Below are positions 1 to 5,813 of a stretch of DNA of 6,025 bases, one piece after another. The translations under genes and the position numbers were made by a program. The DNA comes from an uncultured Alphaproteobacteria bacterium. Its GTDB lineage: Bacteria; Pseudomonadota; Alphaproteobacteria; RUG11792. The notes beneath the pieces are model-generated. The model saw nothing but the letters and a program-made list of their open reading frames with translations. It made no database searches and was not told where the DNA came from. Positions within the stretch are counted from its first letter, which is position 1, and each line of letters begins with the position of its first letter. The stretch covers positions 1-6,025 of the forward strand of contig CAJOOW010000157.1 in NCBI GenBank assembly GCA_905236375.1, read 5' to 3'.

Positions 1-528
1 CTTGGCGAAAGCTCCGAATATTGCCGAGGTGCAACCGCCTTATCAAGAAAGCTGGCAGAATCTGGCATCACCGTCATAACAGGCGGAGGCCCTGGAATCA
101 TGAATGCCGCGAATGAAGGAGCGAAAGCAGTTGATGAAAACAAGACATACGGCTTACGAGTCGCTGCAATACACGATGAAAATATAATAGAAAGGCCCAA
201 TATCAAAGAAGGACATCTCATGGTTTATAGAACATTATCAGTGAGGCTCTTGACATTGATTGGGGCGAGCAATGCAATCGTATTCTTTCCTGGCGGTTTT
301 GGAACTTTAGAAGAAATGTTTTCTTTACTGGTTCGAATAAGGGTCAATATGATGAAAAAGATTCCAGTTTTCTTCTATGACACAAAGTTCTGGGGAGGAT
401 TGAAAAAGTGGCTTGAAGAAACAGTCCTTGGGAACGGCTTGATAAACTCAAGAGATATGGATTTAATGCAAATCGAAGACGATATCGATGAAATTGTTAA
501 GAAGATTCTTGGCGATATGCCAGGATGA
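1..528 (+). CDS. LOG family protein (TIGR00730-type Rossmann fold), 5' end missing
   Basis: The reading frame is open from base 1, giving 175 residues of a protein whose N-terminus lies outside the window. The first ATG inside (position 100) falls within the motif GGGPGIM (residues 28-34), so it is not the real start. That motif and PGGFGTLEE (residues 97-105) are the two signatures of the lysine-decarboxylase-like/LOG Rossmann fold. In characterised LOG proteins the PGGxGTxxE motif forms the active site for phosphoribohydrolase cleavage of nucleoside 5'-monophosphates, which releases free bases such as cytokinins. The segment between them (ERPNIKEGHLMVYRTLSVR) is where the family's Arg/Lys substrate contacts lie, but it is not the textbook FxxRK form, so the exact substrate is uncertain. 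The C-terminal helices end normally and about 30-90 residues are probably missing upstream. It is probably cytosolic. It is followed after 15 bases by accB and looks like an upstream member of the same operon. Confidence 0.88.
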   Translation, partial: LGESSEYCRGATALSRKLAESGITVITGGGPGIMNAANEGAKAVDENKTYGLRVAAIHDENIIERPNIKEGHLMVYRTLSVRLLTLIGASNAIVFFPGGFGTLEEMFSLLVRIRVNMMKKIPVFFYDTKFWGGLKKWLEETVLGNGLINSRDMDLMQIEDDIDEIVKKILGDMPG

Positions 529-532
529 AATT

Positions 533-537
533 GGAGA
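533..537 (+). promoter_or_regulatory. Shine-Dalgarno of accB
   Basis: GGAGA lies six bases before the ATG at 544. A second ATG at 550 would be 12 bases away, so the spacing favours 544 as the accB start. Confidence 0.6.
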
Positions 538-543
538 AACGCA

Positions 544-996
544 ATGACAATGAAGATAGAAGAAAAGGTATTTGATAAATTAGCAGAGATTCTCAAAAAA
601 CATAATCTAAGCGAGATAGAATATAAATATGACAACATTAAGATTAAGCTTGCTTCTCAACCGAACAATAATGTTGTGACACAGATCTCACAAGGCCAAA
701 ATGTTTCACGTGAAACATTTTCAAAAGAAGAGAAAAGTTCGGAGCCTGATTGGATAAATCACCCAGGCGCTGTCAAATCCCCAATGGTTGGAACGTGTTA
801 TCTAGCTCCGGAACCAGGGGCAAATAACTACATTGCTCTTGGAGATAGCGTTCAAGAAGGCCAGCCATTATTGATAATAGAAGCAATGAAAGTTATGAAC
901 TTAATCAAAGCTCCAAAAGCCGGAAAAGTTGTTCATATTGCTGCTTCAAATGCTGAACCAATTGAATTTGGGCAACTTTTGGTTGTTATAGAGTAA
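544..996 (+). CDS. accB: Biotin carboxyl carrier protein of acetyl-CoA carboxylase (AccB/BCCP)
   Basis: This is the carrier subunit of acetyl-CoA carboxylase. It holds biotin, which AccC carboxylates and the AccAD carboxyltransferase uses to make malonyl-CoA for fatty-acid synthesis in the cytosol. The 150 residues match the family's usual length. Residues 1-38 form the N-terminal segment (IEEKVFDKLAEILKKHNLSE). Residues 40-75 are a hydrophilic linker, and residues 76-150 form the biotinyl/lipoyl domain. The biotinylation motif EAMKVMN carries Lys116, with 34 residues after it, which is the classical spacing. The residue after MN is Leu rather than the more usual Glu (MNLIKA). The start at 544 is supported by GGAGA six bases upstream. 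The stop is two bases before the accC ATG, so the two are co-translated. The linker codons QNVSRETF contain a perfect parS palindrome, listed separately, which probably dictates this peptide. Confidence 0.97.
   Translation: MTMKIEEKVFDKLAEILKKHNLSEIEYKYDNIKIKLASQPNNNVVTQISQGQNVSRETFSKEEKSSEPDWINHPGAVKSPMVGTCYLAPEPGANNYIALGDSVQEGQPLLIIEAMKVMNLIKAPKAGKVVHIAASNAEPIEFGQLLVVIE
698..721. promoter_or_regulatory. parS: parS-type ParB-binding centromere site inside accB
   Basis: Bases 702-717 read TGTTTCACGTGAAACA, a perfect match to the widely conserved bacterial parS consensus TGTTNCACGTGNAACA. The palindrome extends without mismatch to 24 bp (698-721) and breaks at 697/722. It is translated in the accB frame as NVSRETF within the flexible linker between the N-terminal segment and the biotinyl domain, a stretch that tolerates sequence change. 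Chromosomal parS sites are bound by ParB, which spreads as a CTP-dependent clamp and loads SMC/condensin; most lie near the replication origin. The sequence match is direct; function in this organism is inferred. No parAB genes and no second CACGTG core occur in the window. Confidence 0.85.
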
Positions 997-998
997 AG

Positions 999-2357
999 AT
1001 GTTTAAAAAGATTTTAATAGCCAATAGAGGGGACATTGCGATCCGGATTCTCAGAGCTTGTAAAGAAATGGGGATCAAAACAGTAGCGGTTCATTCGCTG
1101 GTTGATGCATCATTAATGCATGTTAAATTTGCAGATGAAAGCGTTTGCATTGGACCAAACAAATCATCTGATAGCTACCTTAATATTTCTGCTATTTTAA
1201 GTGCTGCAGAATTAACAGGAGCAGATGCAATTCATCCAGGGGTTGGATTCTTATCTGAAAGTGAGAAATTCGCAACAATGGTAGCAGGCCATGGTATGAC
1301 GTTTATTGGACCATCGCCGAAACATTTGGCAATGATGGGAGATAAGATTGTCGCAAAAAAAACAATGGCGAATCTTGGAATTCCTGTGATTAAAGGATCT
1401 GATGGTGAAGTTAAATCGATCGCAGAAGCCAAAAAAATTGCTGAAAAATCTGGCTATCCTGTGCTTTTTAAAGCAGCGTCGGGTGGCGGTGGAAAGGGAA
1501 TGAAAGTAGCAAACTCTCCAGATGAAATCGAAAATGCTTTTAAAATGGCTAAAGCAGAAGCTAAAGCAAATTTCGGAGATGATTGCGTTTATATGGAGCG
1601 TTATCTATCTCACCCGCGACATATTGAAATTCAAATTCTTGCTGATTCTTATGGAAATGTTGTTCATCTCGGAGAACGAGATTGTTCTATTCAAAGAAAT
1701 CATCAAAAACTTCTCGAAGAATCTCCGTCAATTGCTCTTTCAAAAGAGCAAAGAGAACAAATTGGAGAAATTGTTAGGAAAGCAGTCAAGGAACTTGGTT
1801 ATGTCGGCGTTGGAACATTAGAGTTTTTATATGAGAACGGCGAATTTTTCTTCATGGAAATGAACACAAGGCTTCAAGTTGAACATAGTGTTAGCGAAGA
1901 AATAACCGGAATCGATTTAGTGAAAGAACAAATAAGAGTCGCAGCCGGAGAGAAATTGAATATTTCCCAAAAAGATATAATTTTCCGTGGCCATGCAATT
2001 GAATTTAGGATTAATGCAGAAAATCCTGAAACTTTTTTCCCATCGCCTGGCAAGATTGATGAATTATATTTCCCAGGAGGCAATGGAGTTAGGGTTGATT
2101 CTCATGTATATAGGAATTATGTCGTCCCGCCATACTACGATAGCTTAATTGCAAAAATAATTATCCATGCAGCGACGAGAGATGAGTGTTTGGCTAAAGC
2201 ACGTTGTGCACTTGATGAGTTGGTAATTGACGGAATTTCGACGACAACCGACCTTCACAAAAAATTGATCAGGAACAAAGAAATTATTGCAGGAGACTTT
2301 GATATTCACTGGCTTGAAAATAATTTGCAAGCATTGACGAAAGGAGAAGAGAAATGA
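999..2357 (+). CDS. accC: Biotin carboxylase subunit of acetyl-CoA carboxylase (AccC)
   Basis: This ATP-grasp enzyme carboxylates the biotin on AccB using bicarbonate and ATP, the first half-reaction of acetyl-CoA carboxylase. At 452 residues it has the normal length (E. coli 449). The biotin-carboxylase N-terminal domain begins FKKILIANRGDIAIRI. The ATP-grasp core carries Lys116, Lys158, the glycine loop SGGGGKGM (161-168), His208 and Lys237 in RNHQK. The metal-binding residues are Glu275 and Glu287, with catalytic EMNTR ending at Arg291. The C-terminal domain has GHAIEFRINAE with Arg337, followed by PSPGKI and PPYYDS. These residues correspond, with an offset of zero or one, to the E. coli catalytic set, so the enzyme should be active. 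Minor departures from consensus are GDIA for GEIA and HPGVGF for HPGYGF. The start lies two bases after the accB stop, and the stop overlaps the pgeF start in ATGA, which indicates translational coupling. Confidence 0.98.
   Translation: MFKKILIANRGDIAIRILRACKEMGIKTVAVHSLVDASLMHVKFADESVCIGPNKSSDSYLNISAILSAAELTGADAIHPGVGFLSESEKFATMVAGHGMTFIGPSPKHLAMMGDKIVAKKTMANLGIPVIKGSDGEVKSIAEAKKIAEKSGYPVLFKAASGGGGKGMKVANSPDEIENAFKMAKAEAKANFGDDCVYMERYLSHPRHIEIQILADSYGNVVHLGERDCSIQRNHQKLLEESPSIALSKEQREQIGEIVRKAVKELGYVGVGTLEFLYENGEFFFMEMNTRLQVEHSVSEEITGIDLVKEQIRVAAGEKLNISQKDIIFRGHAIEFRINAENPETFFPSPGKIDELYFPGGNGVRVDSHVYRNYVVPPYYDSLIAKIIIHAATRDECLAKARCALDELVIDGISTTTDLHKKLIRNKEIIAGDFDIHWLENNLQALTKGEEK
2341..2346 (+). 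promoter_or_regulatory. Strong Shine-Dalgarno of pgeF inside the accC 3' end
   Basis: AAGGAG lies seven bases before the ATG at 2354, within the last accC codons. It fixes the pgeF start at the ATGA overlap. Confidence 0.75.
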
Positions 2358-3109
2358 ATGTAATAACAGCTGATTTGTTGTCTGAAATAGATTTTATAAA
2401 TCATGGTTTTTTCGATAGAACAGGCGGAGAAAGCAAAGGCTCTTATGAATCTTTGAATGTTGGAATTGGCCGTGGAGATGACGATAAGATTGTTTTAAAA
2501 AATCGAGAAAAAATAGCAAAACATTTTGGAATCCCAGTTTCAAATTTGATTATATTAAATCAGAAGCACGGAAATAAGGTTCACATCATCGATTCTAAAA
2601 ATAAGAAAGGCTATCAATTTAAAGATGTTGAGCAAGCTCTGAAGAACGAAGGAGATGCTATAATAACTAAAGAGAAAGGTTTATTGATAGCTGTAAATAC
2701 TGCTGATTGTGCCCCTATTTTGCTTTGTGATAAAGATCAAAAATATATTGCCGTAATTCATGCAGGATGGCGCGGATCCAATGGAACAATTATAGAAAAT
2801 ACTCTGAAAGAAATGAAAAATCTGGGATGCAAAAATATCATGGCAGCAATTGGGCCTTGCTTGCAAAAGAAGCATTTTGAAGTGAAAGATGATGTTGCTT
2901 TGAAGGTAGATAGCAAATACATTTCATATATTGAAAATAAATCTTTCTTTGATATGCAACTTCAAGTTCTCGAGAAACTCATGAAAAATGGAGCAAAAGT
3001 TGTTTCAAAACTGAATATTGATACGTTCTCAGATGAAAATTATTTTAGTTATCGAAGAATTGGAGAAAAGACAGGAGTACAATTCTCAGGCATTGTTATA
3101 AAAGGATAG
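2354..3109 (+). CDS. pgeF: Peptidoglycan editing factor / laccase-domain protein (PgeF, YfiH family)
   Basis: A 251-residue protein of the YfiH/DUF152 'multicopper polyphenol oxidase' family, which is now known to be zinc-dependent rather than a true laccase. In E. coli, PgeF removes mis-incorporated L-Ser from UDP-MurNAc-peptide precursors. Other members show purine-nucleoside phosphorylase or adenosine deaminase activity. The metal site is complete: His72 in NQKHG, Cys119 in NTADC and His136 in HAGWRG, with Arg140 following. Further family hallmarks are NVGIGRGDD (35-43), GDAIIT (100-105), AAIGPC (164-169) and YFSYRR (230-235). After SYRR the usual TGR becomes TGV, a small divergence close to the C-terminus. 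No signal peptide is present, so it is cytosolic. The start overlaps the accC stop by four bases behind AAGGAG, so expression is tied to fatty-acid synthesis genes. The family call is firm; the exact substrate is inferred. Confidence 0.95.
   Translation: MNVITADLLSEIDFINHGFFDRTGGESKGSYESLNVGIGRGDDDKIVLKNREKIAKHFGIPVSNLIILNQKHGNKVHIIDSKNKKGYQFKDVEQALKNEGDAIITKEKGLLIAVNTADCAPILLCDKDQKYIAVIHAGWRGSNGTIIENTLKEMKNLGCKNIMAAIGPCLQKKHFEVKDDVALKVDSKYISYIENKSFFDMQLQVLEKLMKNGAKVVSKLNIDTFSDENYFSYRRIGEKTGVQFSGIVIKG
3101..3106 (+). promoter_or_regulatory. Shine-Dalgarno of ybaB
   Basis: AAAGGA lies immediately before the pgeF stop and seven bases before the ATG at 3114. This supports 3114 over the in-frame ATG at 3123, which would be 16 bases away. 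Confidence 0.6.
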
Positions 3110-3113
3110 AAAA

Positions 3114-3422
3114 ATGAACAATATGCAACAAATCTTTGCAAGAGCTCAGAAACTTCAAGCAAAAGTAAATGAAGCCCAGAAAAAGCTCGAAAACGAAGAA
3201 GTCTCTGGATCTTCAGGCTCTGGCGCCGTGAGCGTTATTATGACCGTAAAAGGAAATGTCAAATCTGTTTCAATAAATAAAGAAGTGATCGATCCAAACG
3301 ACAGTGAGATGCTTGAGGATTTAATTGTTGCAGCACTTAATGATGCAAAGGCGAAAGCTGATGCTGTTTATGAAAAAGGGATGAAAGAAGCCACAGCAGG
3401 CCTAAATATTCCTGGATTTTGA
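3114..3422 (+). CDS. ybaB: YbaB/EbfC family nucleoid-associated DNA-binding protein
   Basis: A 102-residue protein with the full YbaB/EbfC pattern. An N-terminal helix (QQIFARAQKLQAKVNEAQKKLENEE) is followed by GSSGSGAVSVIMTVKGNVKSVSI as the beta-sheet. Next comes the diagnostic DPNDSEMLEDLIVAALNDAKAKA, and a C-terminal tail ends GLNIPGF. The family forms tweezer-shaped dimers that bind DNA with little sequence specificity and influence nucleoid structure and gene expression. In many bacteria ybaB sits between dnaX and recR. Here it follows pgeF after four bases and neither dnaX nor recR is adjacent, so the usual context is lost. It appears to be the last gene of the LOG-acc-pgeF operon: a hairpin follows and the next gene has its own promoter-like sequence. 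Confidence 0.95.
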   Translation: MNNMQQIFARAQKLQAKVNEAQKKLENEEVSGSSGSGAVSVIMTVKGNVKSVSINKEVIDPNDSEMLEDLIVAALNDAKAKADAVYEKGMKEATAGLNIPGF

Positions 3423-3444
3423 CCTTTTTAAATCTCAAATTAAT

Positions 3445-3478
3445 TCTTAAAGAGCAAGGATAACACCGTTCTTTAAGA
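3445..3478 (+). terminator. Weak AT-rich hairpin after ybaB, possible operon terminator
   Basis: Bases 3445-3455 (TCTTAAAGAGC) pair with 3468-3478 (GTTCTTTAAGA) over 11 pairs including one G-U, around a 12-base loop. Only a short T-rich run (ATTTT) follows, so intrinsic termination would be inefficient. The location, 22 bases after the last operon gene, fits a terminator. Confidence 0.4.
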
Positions 3479-3506
3479 TAATTTTCTGTAATGTTTAAAG
3501 ACTTTC

Positions 3507-3515
3507 TGGTATTAT
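3507..3515 (+). promoter_or_regulatory. Extended -10 promoter for the secreted orphan protein gene
   Basis: TGGTATTAT matches the extended -10 form TGnTATAAT with one mismatch. No good -35 hexamer is seen at 17 bases upstream (TGTAAT at 3487-3492), as is usual for extended -10 promoters. It sits 32 bases before the ATG at 3548, leaving a short leader. Confidence 0.45.
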
Positions 3516-3547
3516 CAAGGCAATAAAACCATTTAGAGCAAACTGTG

Positions 3548-4468
3548 ATGAAAGCTAAAATAGCTGTTAGCATGATCTTATTGCCATTTTTTATGACGCA
3601 AAACGCTGAGGCAACCAATTCAAATGATGCAGTAAGCCCAGAAGAACAAAGAATAATGCGTCAACTAAGTCCAGTTCAAAATGTCAGAAGAACAAGTTAT
3701 ATTTCGGGGGCTATAAGGCCAGTAAGCCCAAGCAGCACTAGCCGAAGTCCAGTCGCAGGGATAGTATTTACGCTAACATCAACACCGCCACCACAGCAAA
3801 GTCCAACAGCTACATTATCTCCAAGCGTCTCATTATCATCTTCCTTCTCTTTATCTCCTGGAAGTTCTGTTTTCACTCTACTCTCTAGTTCAGATTCATT
3901 GCCAAGTTCTATGCCAGAAGAAAAACACATTGTTTTGGATGACAAAACTGATGTAACAACAATAGCTGAAGAAATAAACGGCCAACTGAATCCAAAGGAT
4001 CGTGTGTTAACCATAGAAATAACAAAGTTATTTGATGAGTCTAAAATATCGCAATTGGAAGGCATAATTTTTCAACCAAAGACTGAAATAACATTAAATC
4101 CAGATATTACGATGCCTCAACGAGAGGCTATAGCCAGAATTGCTGGAGCATTTAAAAACGTAACTACTTTTATATATTCCCCCGTTTTCTCAGCAGATCC
4201 ATTGCTTAATGCCATAACAAATGATAACTTTAGTTCATTAGCAACATTAACCTTTATTGGAATTTCAAATAGGCATATGTCTTTTTTTGAATCCTTTTTC
4301 AATAAGCCAGACTTGCCAAAGACGCTAAAAATATTAAATCCAATTTATGATTGCTCTGAAGATCCAGAAGATGAAGACAAAGAAAAACAATTTATAGAAT
4401 ACTTAAAAGATGCGTTTCATAAAGCAAAAGGAAAAACTCTTCCAAATGATTGCCAATTAGTGTTTTAA
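3548..4468 (+). CDS. Unrecognised exported Ser/Pro-rich protein
   Basis: I do not recognise a family for this 306-residue protein. Residues 1-22 form a Sec signal peptide: MKAK, a hydrophobic core IAVSMILLPFFM, then NAEA with a likely signal peptidase I cut after Ala22. There is no lipobox Cys. Residues 28-123 are a low-complexity Ser/Pro/Thr-rich region with repeated SP dipeptides (LSPVQ, VSPSS, RSPVA, QSPTA, LSPSV, LSPGS). An imperfect repeat of the form SPxx(x)VFTL falls at residues 67-76 and 103-111. From about 125 onward the composition becomes that of a folded alpha/beta domain with spaced Leu/Ile, and an acidic run EDPEDEDKEK lies at 271-280. Cys269 and Cys302 could form a disulfide in the periplasm or outside the cell. 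A GTG at 3545 directly precedes the chosen ATG; there is only a weak AGAG upstream, so either is possible. It lies between two hairpin-like elements and has its own promoter candidate. It could be a surface or secreted host-interaction protein, but no motif proves that. Confidence 0.72.
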   Translation: MKAKIAVSMILLPFFMTQNAEATNSNDAVSPEEQRIMRQLSPVQNVRRTSYISGAIRPVSPSSTSRSPVAGIVFTLTSTPPPQQSPTATLSPSVSLSSSFSLSPGSSVFTLLSSSDSLPSSMPEEKHIVLDDKTDVTTIAEEINGQLNPKDRVLTIEITKLFDESKISQLEGIIFQPKTEITLNPDITMPQREAIARIAGAFKNVTTFIYSPVFSADPLLNAITNDNFSSLATLTFIGISNRHMSFFESFFNKPDLPKTLKILNPIYDCSEDPEDEDKEKQFIEYLKDAFHKAKGKTLPNDCQLVF

Positions 4469-4754
4469 GAAAAGAAAAAAGACAGCACCGTGCTTAAGCT
4501 TGGGGAGGATTACAAAGAGACACAAGGAAGTGAACTCTGTATGCACGATGCTGGAAGCTCTGCTGAACTTCAGTTTAAGTTTATCATAAAATTCACTAGA
4601 TGTAAACACTTTTTTAACTCTTTTAGACAATATTCTATTTTCAAGAAATATGATAAAAAGATCGAAATCTTAGTTAAGTCTCTGTGAAATTAGTTTTTGT
4701 TTTTTAAAATTGAAATGTTATTATTATGCAAAAATCTGTGATTTGAAGATCTGA
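4469..4754. other. 286-base stretch without a convincing gene
   Basis: This begins directly after the stop of the exported orphan with a purine-rich run (4469-4483), then a CACCGTGCTTAAG element. A patch of higher GC (about 4484-4578) follows, then AT-rich sequence up to the rlmN leader. A 65-codon GTG-initiated frame (4490-4687) has no ribosome-binding site, no recognisable motif and a skewed composition, so it is not called as a gene. A short bulged hairpin CTGGAAG/CTTCAG lies at about 4549-4572. I see no tRNA, SRP RNA or tmRNA signature. It may hold a small RNA or the remnant of a decayed gene. Confidence 0.5.
4697..4724 (+). promoter_or_regulatory. Candidate sigma70-type promoter of rlmN
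   Basis: TTGTTT (4697-4702) and TATTAT (4719-4724) are separated by 16 bases and lie about 30 bases before the rlmN start. The surroundings are AT-rich, so chance matches are likely. The call rests on position, because rlmN is separated from its upstream neighbour by 286 bases. Confidence 0.35.
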
Positions 4755-5801
4755 ATGAAAAAAGGGATCCTTAACTATTCATTATCCGAAATTGAGTCTC
4801 TTATGCTGGAACTCGGATGCCCTAAATTTAGAGCAAAGCAAATATTTTTATGGCTATATCGATTCGGAAAGAATTCATTCTTTGAGATGACAAATATTGG
4901 AAAAGATCTCCAAATTAAACTAGATGAAATATTTTATATTCATCGTCCTAAGGTTGCTAATATTGCAAAATCAAAAGATGGAACAATTAAGTTCCTTCTA
5001 GAACTAAACGATAAAAACACAATTGAAACAGTCTTTATTCCAGAGTCAAAGAGGAACACAATTTGCGTTTCTTCTCAAGTCGGATGCGCAGTTGGATGTA
5101 AATTTTGCAATACTGGTTATAATGGATTTATAAGAAATCTTTCAACTGAAGAAATCGTATCGCAGTTTTTGGTTGTTAAAGATTATCTTAATCTTTGGGA
5201 TCAAAAAGCTGAGAGACTTTCAAACATTGTCTTTATGGGAATGGGAGAGCCACTTTTTAATCATAAAAATGTTTTAAAAGCCATTAACAATTTGATGTTG
5301 GATGAAAAGGAAGGCCTCTCTCGAAGAAAGATAACATTATCGACTTCCGGAATTTCCCCAATTATCGAAAAGATTGCAAAAGATTTGCCTTGTCGCCTGG
5401 CTATTTCTCTTCATGCTCCGAATGATCAAATTAGGAGTCAAATAATGCCGATAAATGGCGTATATAATATCTCAAGTATTATGAATGCTTGCAGAAAATA
5501 CTCTGAATATCACTGTTATCTTAAAATAACTTTTGAATACCTTTTACTGAAAGGTATTAATGATTCAAAAGAATGTGCACTAGAATTGATAGATCTTTTG
5601 AAAAATCTTAATGCAAAAGTGAATATCCTTCAGTTTAATTCTTGGGATGGATGTTCATTTGAACCATCAAGCAATGCCAAAGACTTTTCTGCAATCCTTC
5701 AAAAATCTGGCTTGGAAGCTCCAATAAGAACAAGGCGCGGTGAAGATGTTATGGCTGCATGTGGACAATTAAGCGCAAAAAATAAAATTTCCTCTATTTA
5801 A
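4755..5801 (+). CDS. rlmN: Dual-specificity 23S rRNA A2503 / tRNA A37 C2-methyltransferase RlmN
   Basis: This radical-SAM enzyme methylates C2 of adenosine 2503 in 23S rRNA and, in E. coli, also A37 of some tRNAs. The rRNA methylation tunes the peptidyl-transferase centre and nascent-peptide sensing. The 348 residues match the family (E. coli 384, many others about 350). The N-terminal RNA-binding region carries GCPKFRAKQIFLWLY (21-35). The 4Fe-4S cluster cysteines are Cys111, Cys115 and Cys118 in CAVGCKFC. The methyl-carrying and catalytic cysteines are Cys336 in AACGQL and Cys104 in CVSSQ. SAM contacts are in MGMGEP (161-166) and TLSTSG (194-199), followed by LAISLHAPND (215-224). All key residues are present. 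The AACGQL cysteine together with this length and no C-terminal extension fits RlmN; Cfr resistance enzymes share the core, but nothing here favours Cfr. The ATG at 4755 follows a weak GAAG six bases upstream. Confidence 0.97.
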   Translation: MKKGILNYSLSEIESLMLELGCPKFRAKQIFLWLYRFGKNSFFEMTNIGKDLQIKLDEIFYIHRPKVANIAKSKDGTIKFLLELNDKNTIETVFIPESKRNTICVSSQVGCAVGCKFCNTGYNGFIRNLSTEEIVSQFLVVKDYLNLWDQKAERLSNIVFMGMGEPLFNHKNVLKAINNLMLDEKEGLSRRKITLSTSGISPIIEKIAKDLPCRLAISLHAPNDQIRSQIMPINGVYNISSIMNACRKYSEYHCYLKITFEYLLLKGINDSKECALELIDLLKNLNAKVNILQFNSWDGCSFEPSSNAKDFSAILQKSGLEAPIRTRRGEDVMAACGQLSAKNKISSI

Positions 5802-5813
5802 TTCAAAACGTGG

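Noticed and set aside
100..528. Treating ATG 100 as the start of a complete short LOG protein
   Set aside because: The frame is open to base 1 and the upstream residues complete the GGGPGIM nucleotide-binding motif, so the gene is cut by the window edge.
1732..1751. 9-bp perfect inverted repeat TTGCTCTTT-CA-AAAGAGCAA inside accC
   Set aside because: It encodes ordinary AccC residues (IALSKEQ), has only a two-base centre, and no T run follows. I judge it a coincidence of A/T-rich codons.
3697..4065. 122-codon minus-strand frame opposite the exported orphan gene
   Set aside because: It mirrors the low-complexity Ser/Pro region of the plus-strand gene, has no recognisable motif, and the plus-strand frame has a signal peptide and promoter candidate.
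4490..4687. 65-codon GTG-start frame after the orphan gene
   Set aside because: There is no ribosome-binding site, no recognisable motif or hydrophobic segment, and the composition shifts halfway through. It is most likely a chance open frame in non-coding sequence.
5536..5558. 9-bp hairpin AATACCTTT/AAAGGTATT inside rlmN
   Set aside because: It falls in the conserved EYLLLKGIND coding segment with no T tract and no nearby gene start, so a regulatory role is not supported.
4755..5801. Cfr-type antibiotic-resistance methyltransferase
   Set aside because: Length, motifs and the housekeeping context fit RlmN. The shared radical-SAM core alone does not justify calling Cfr.
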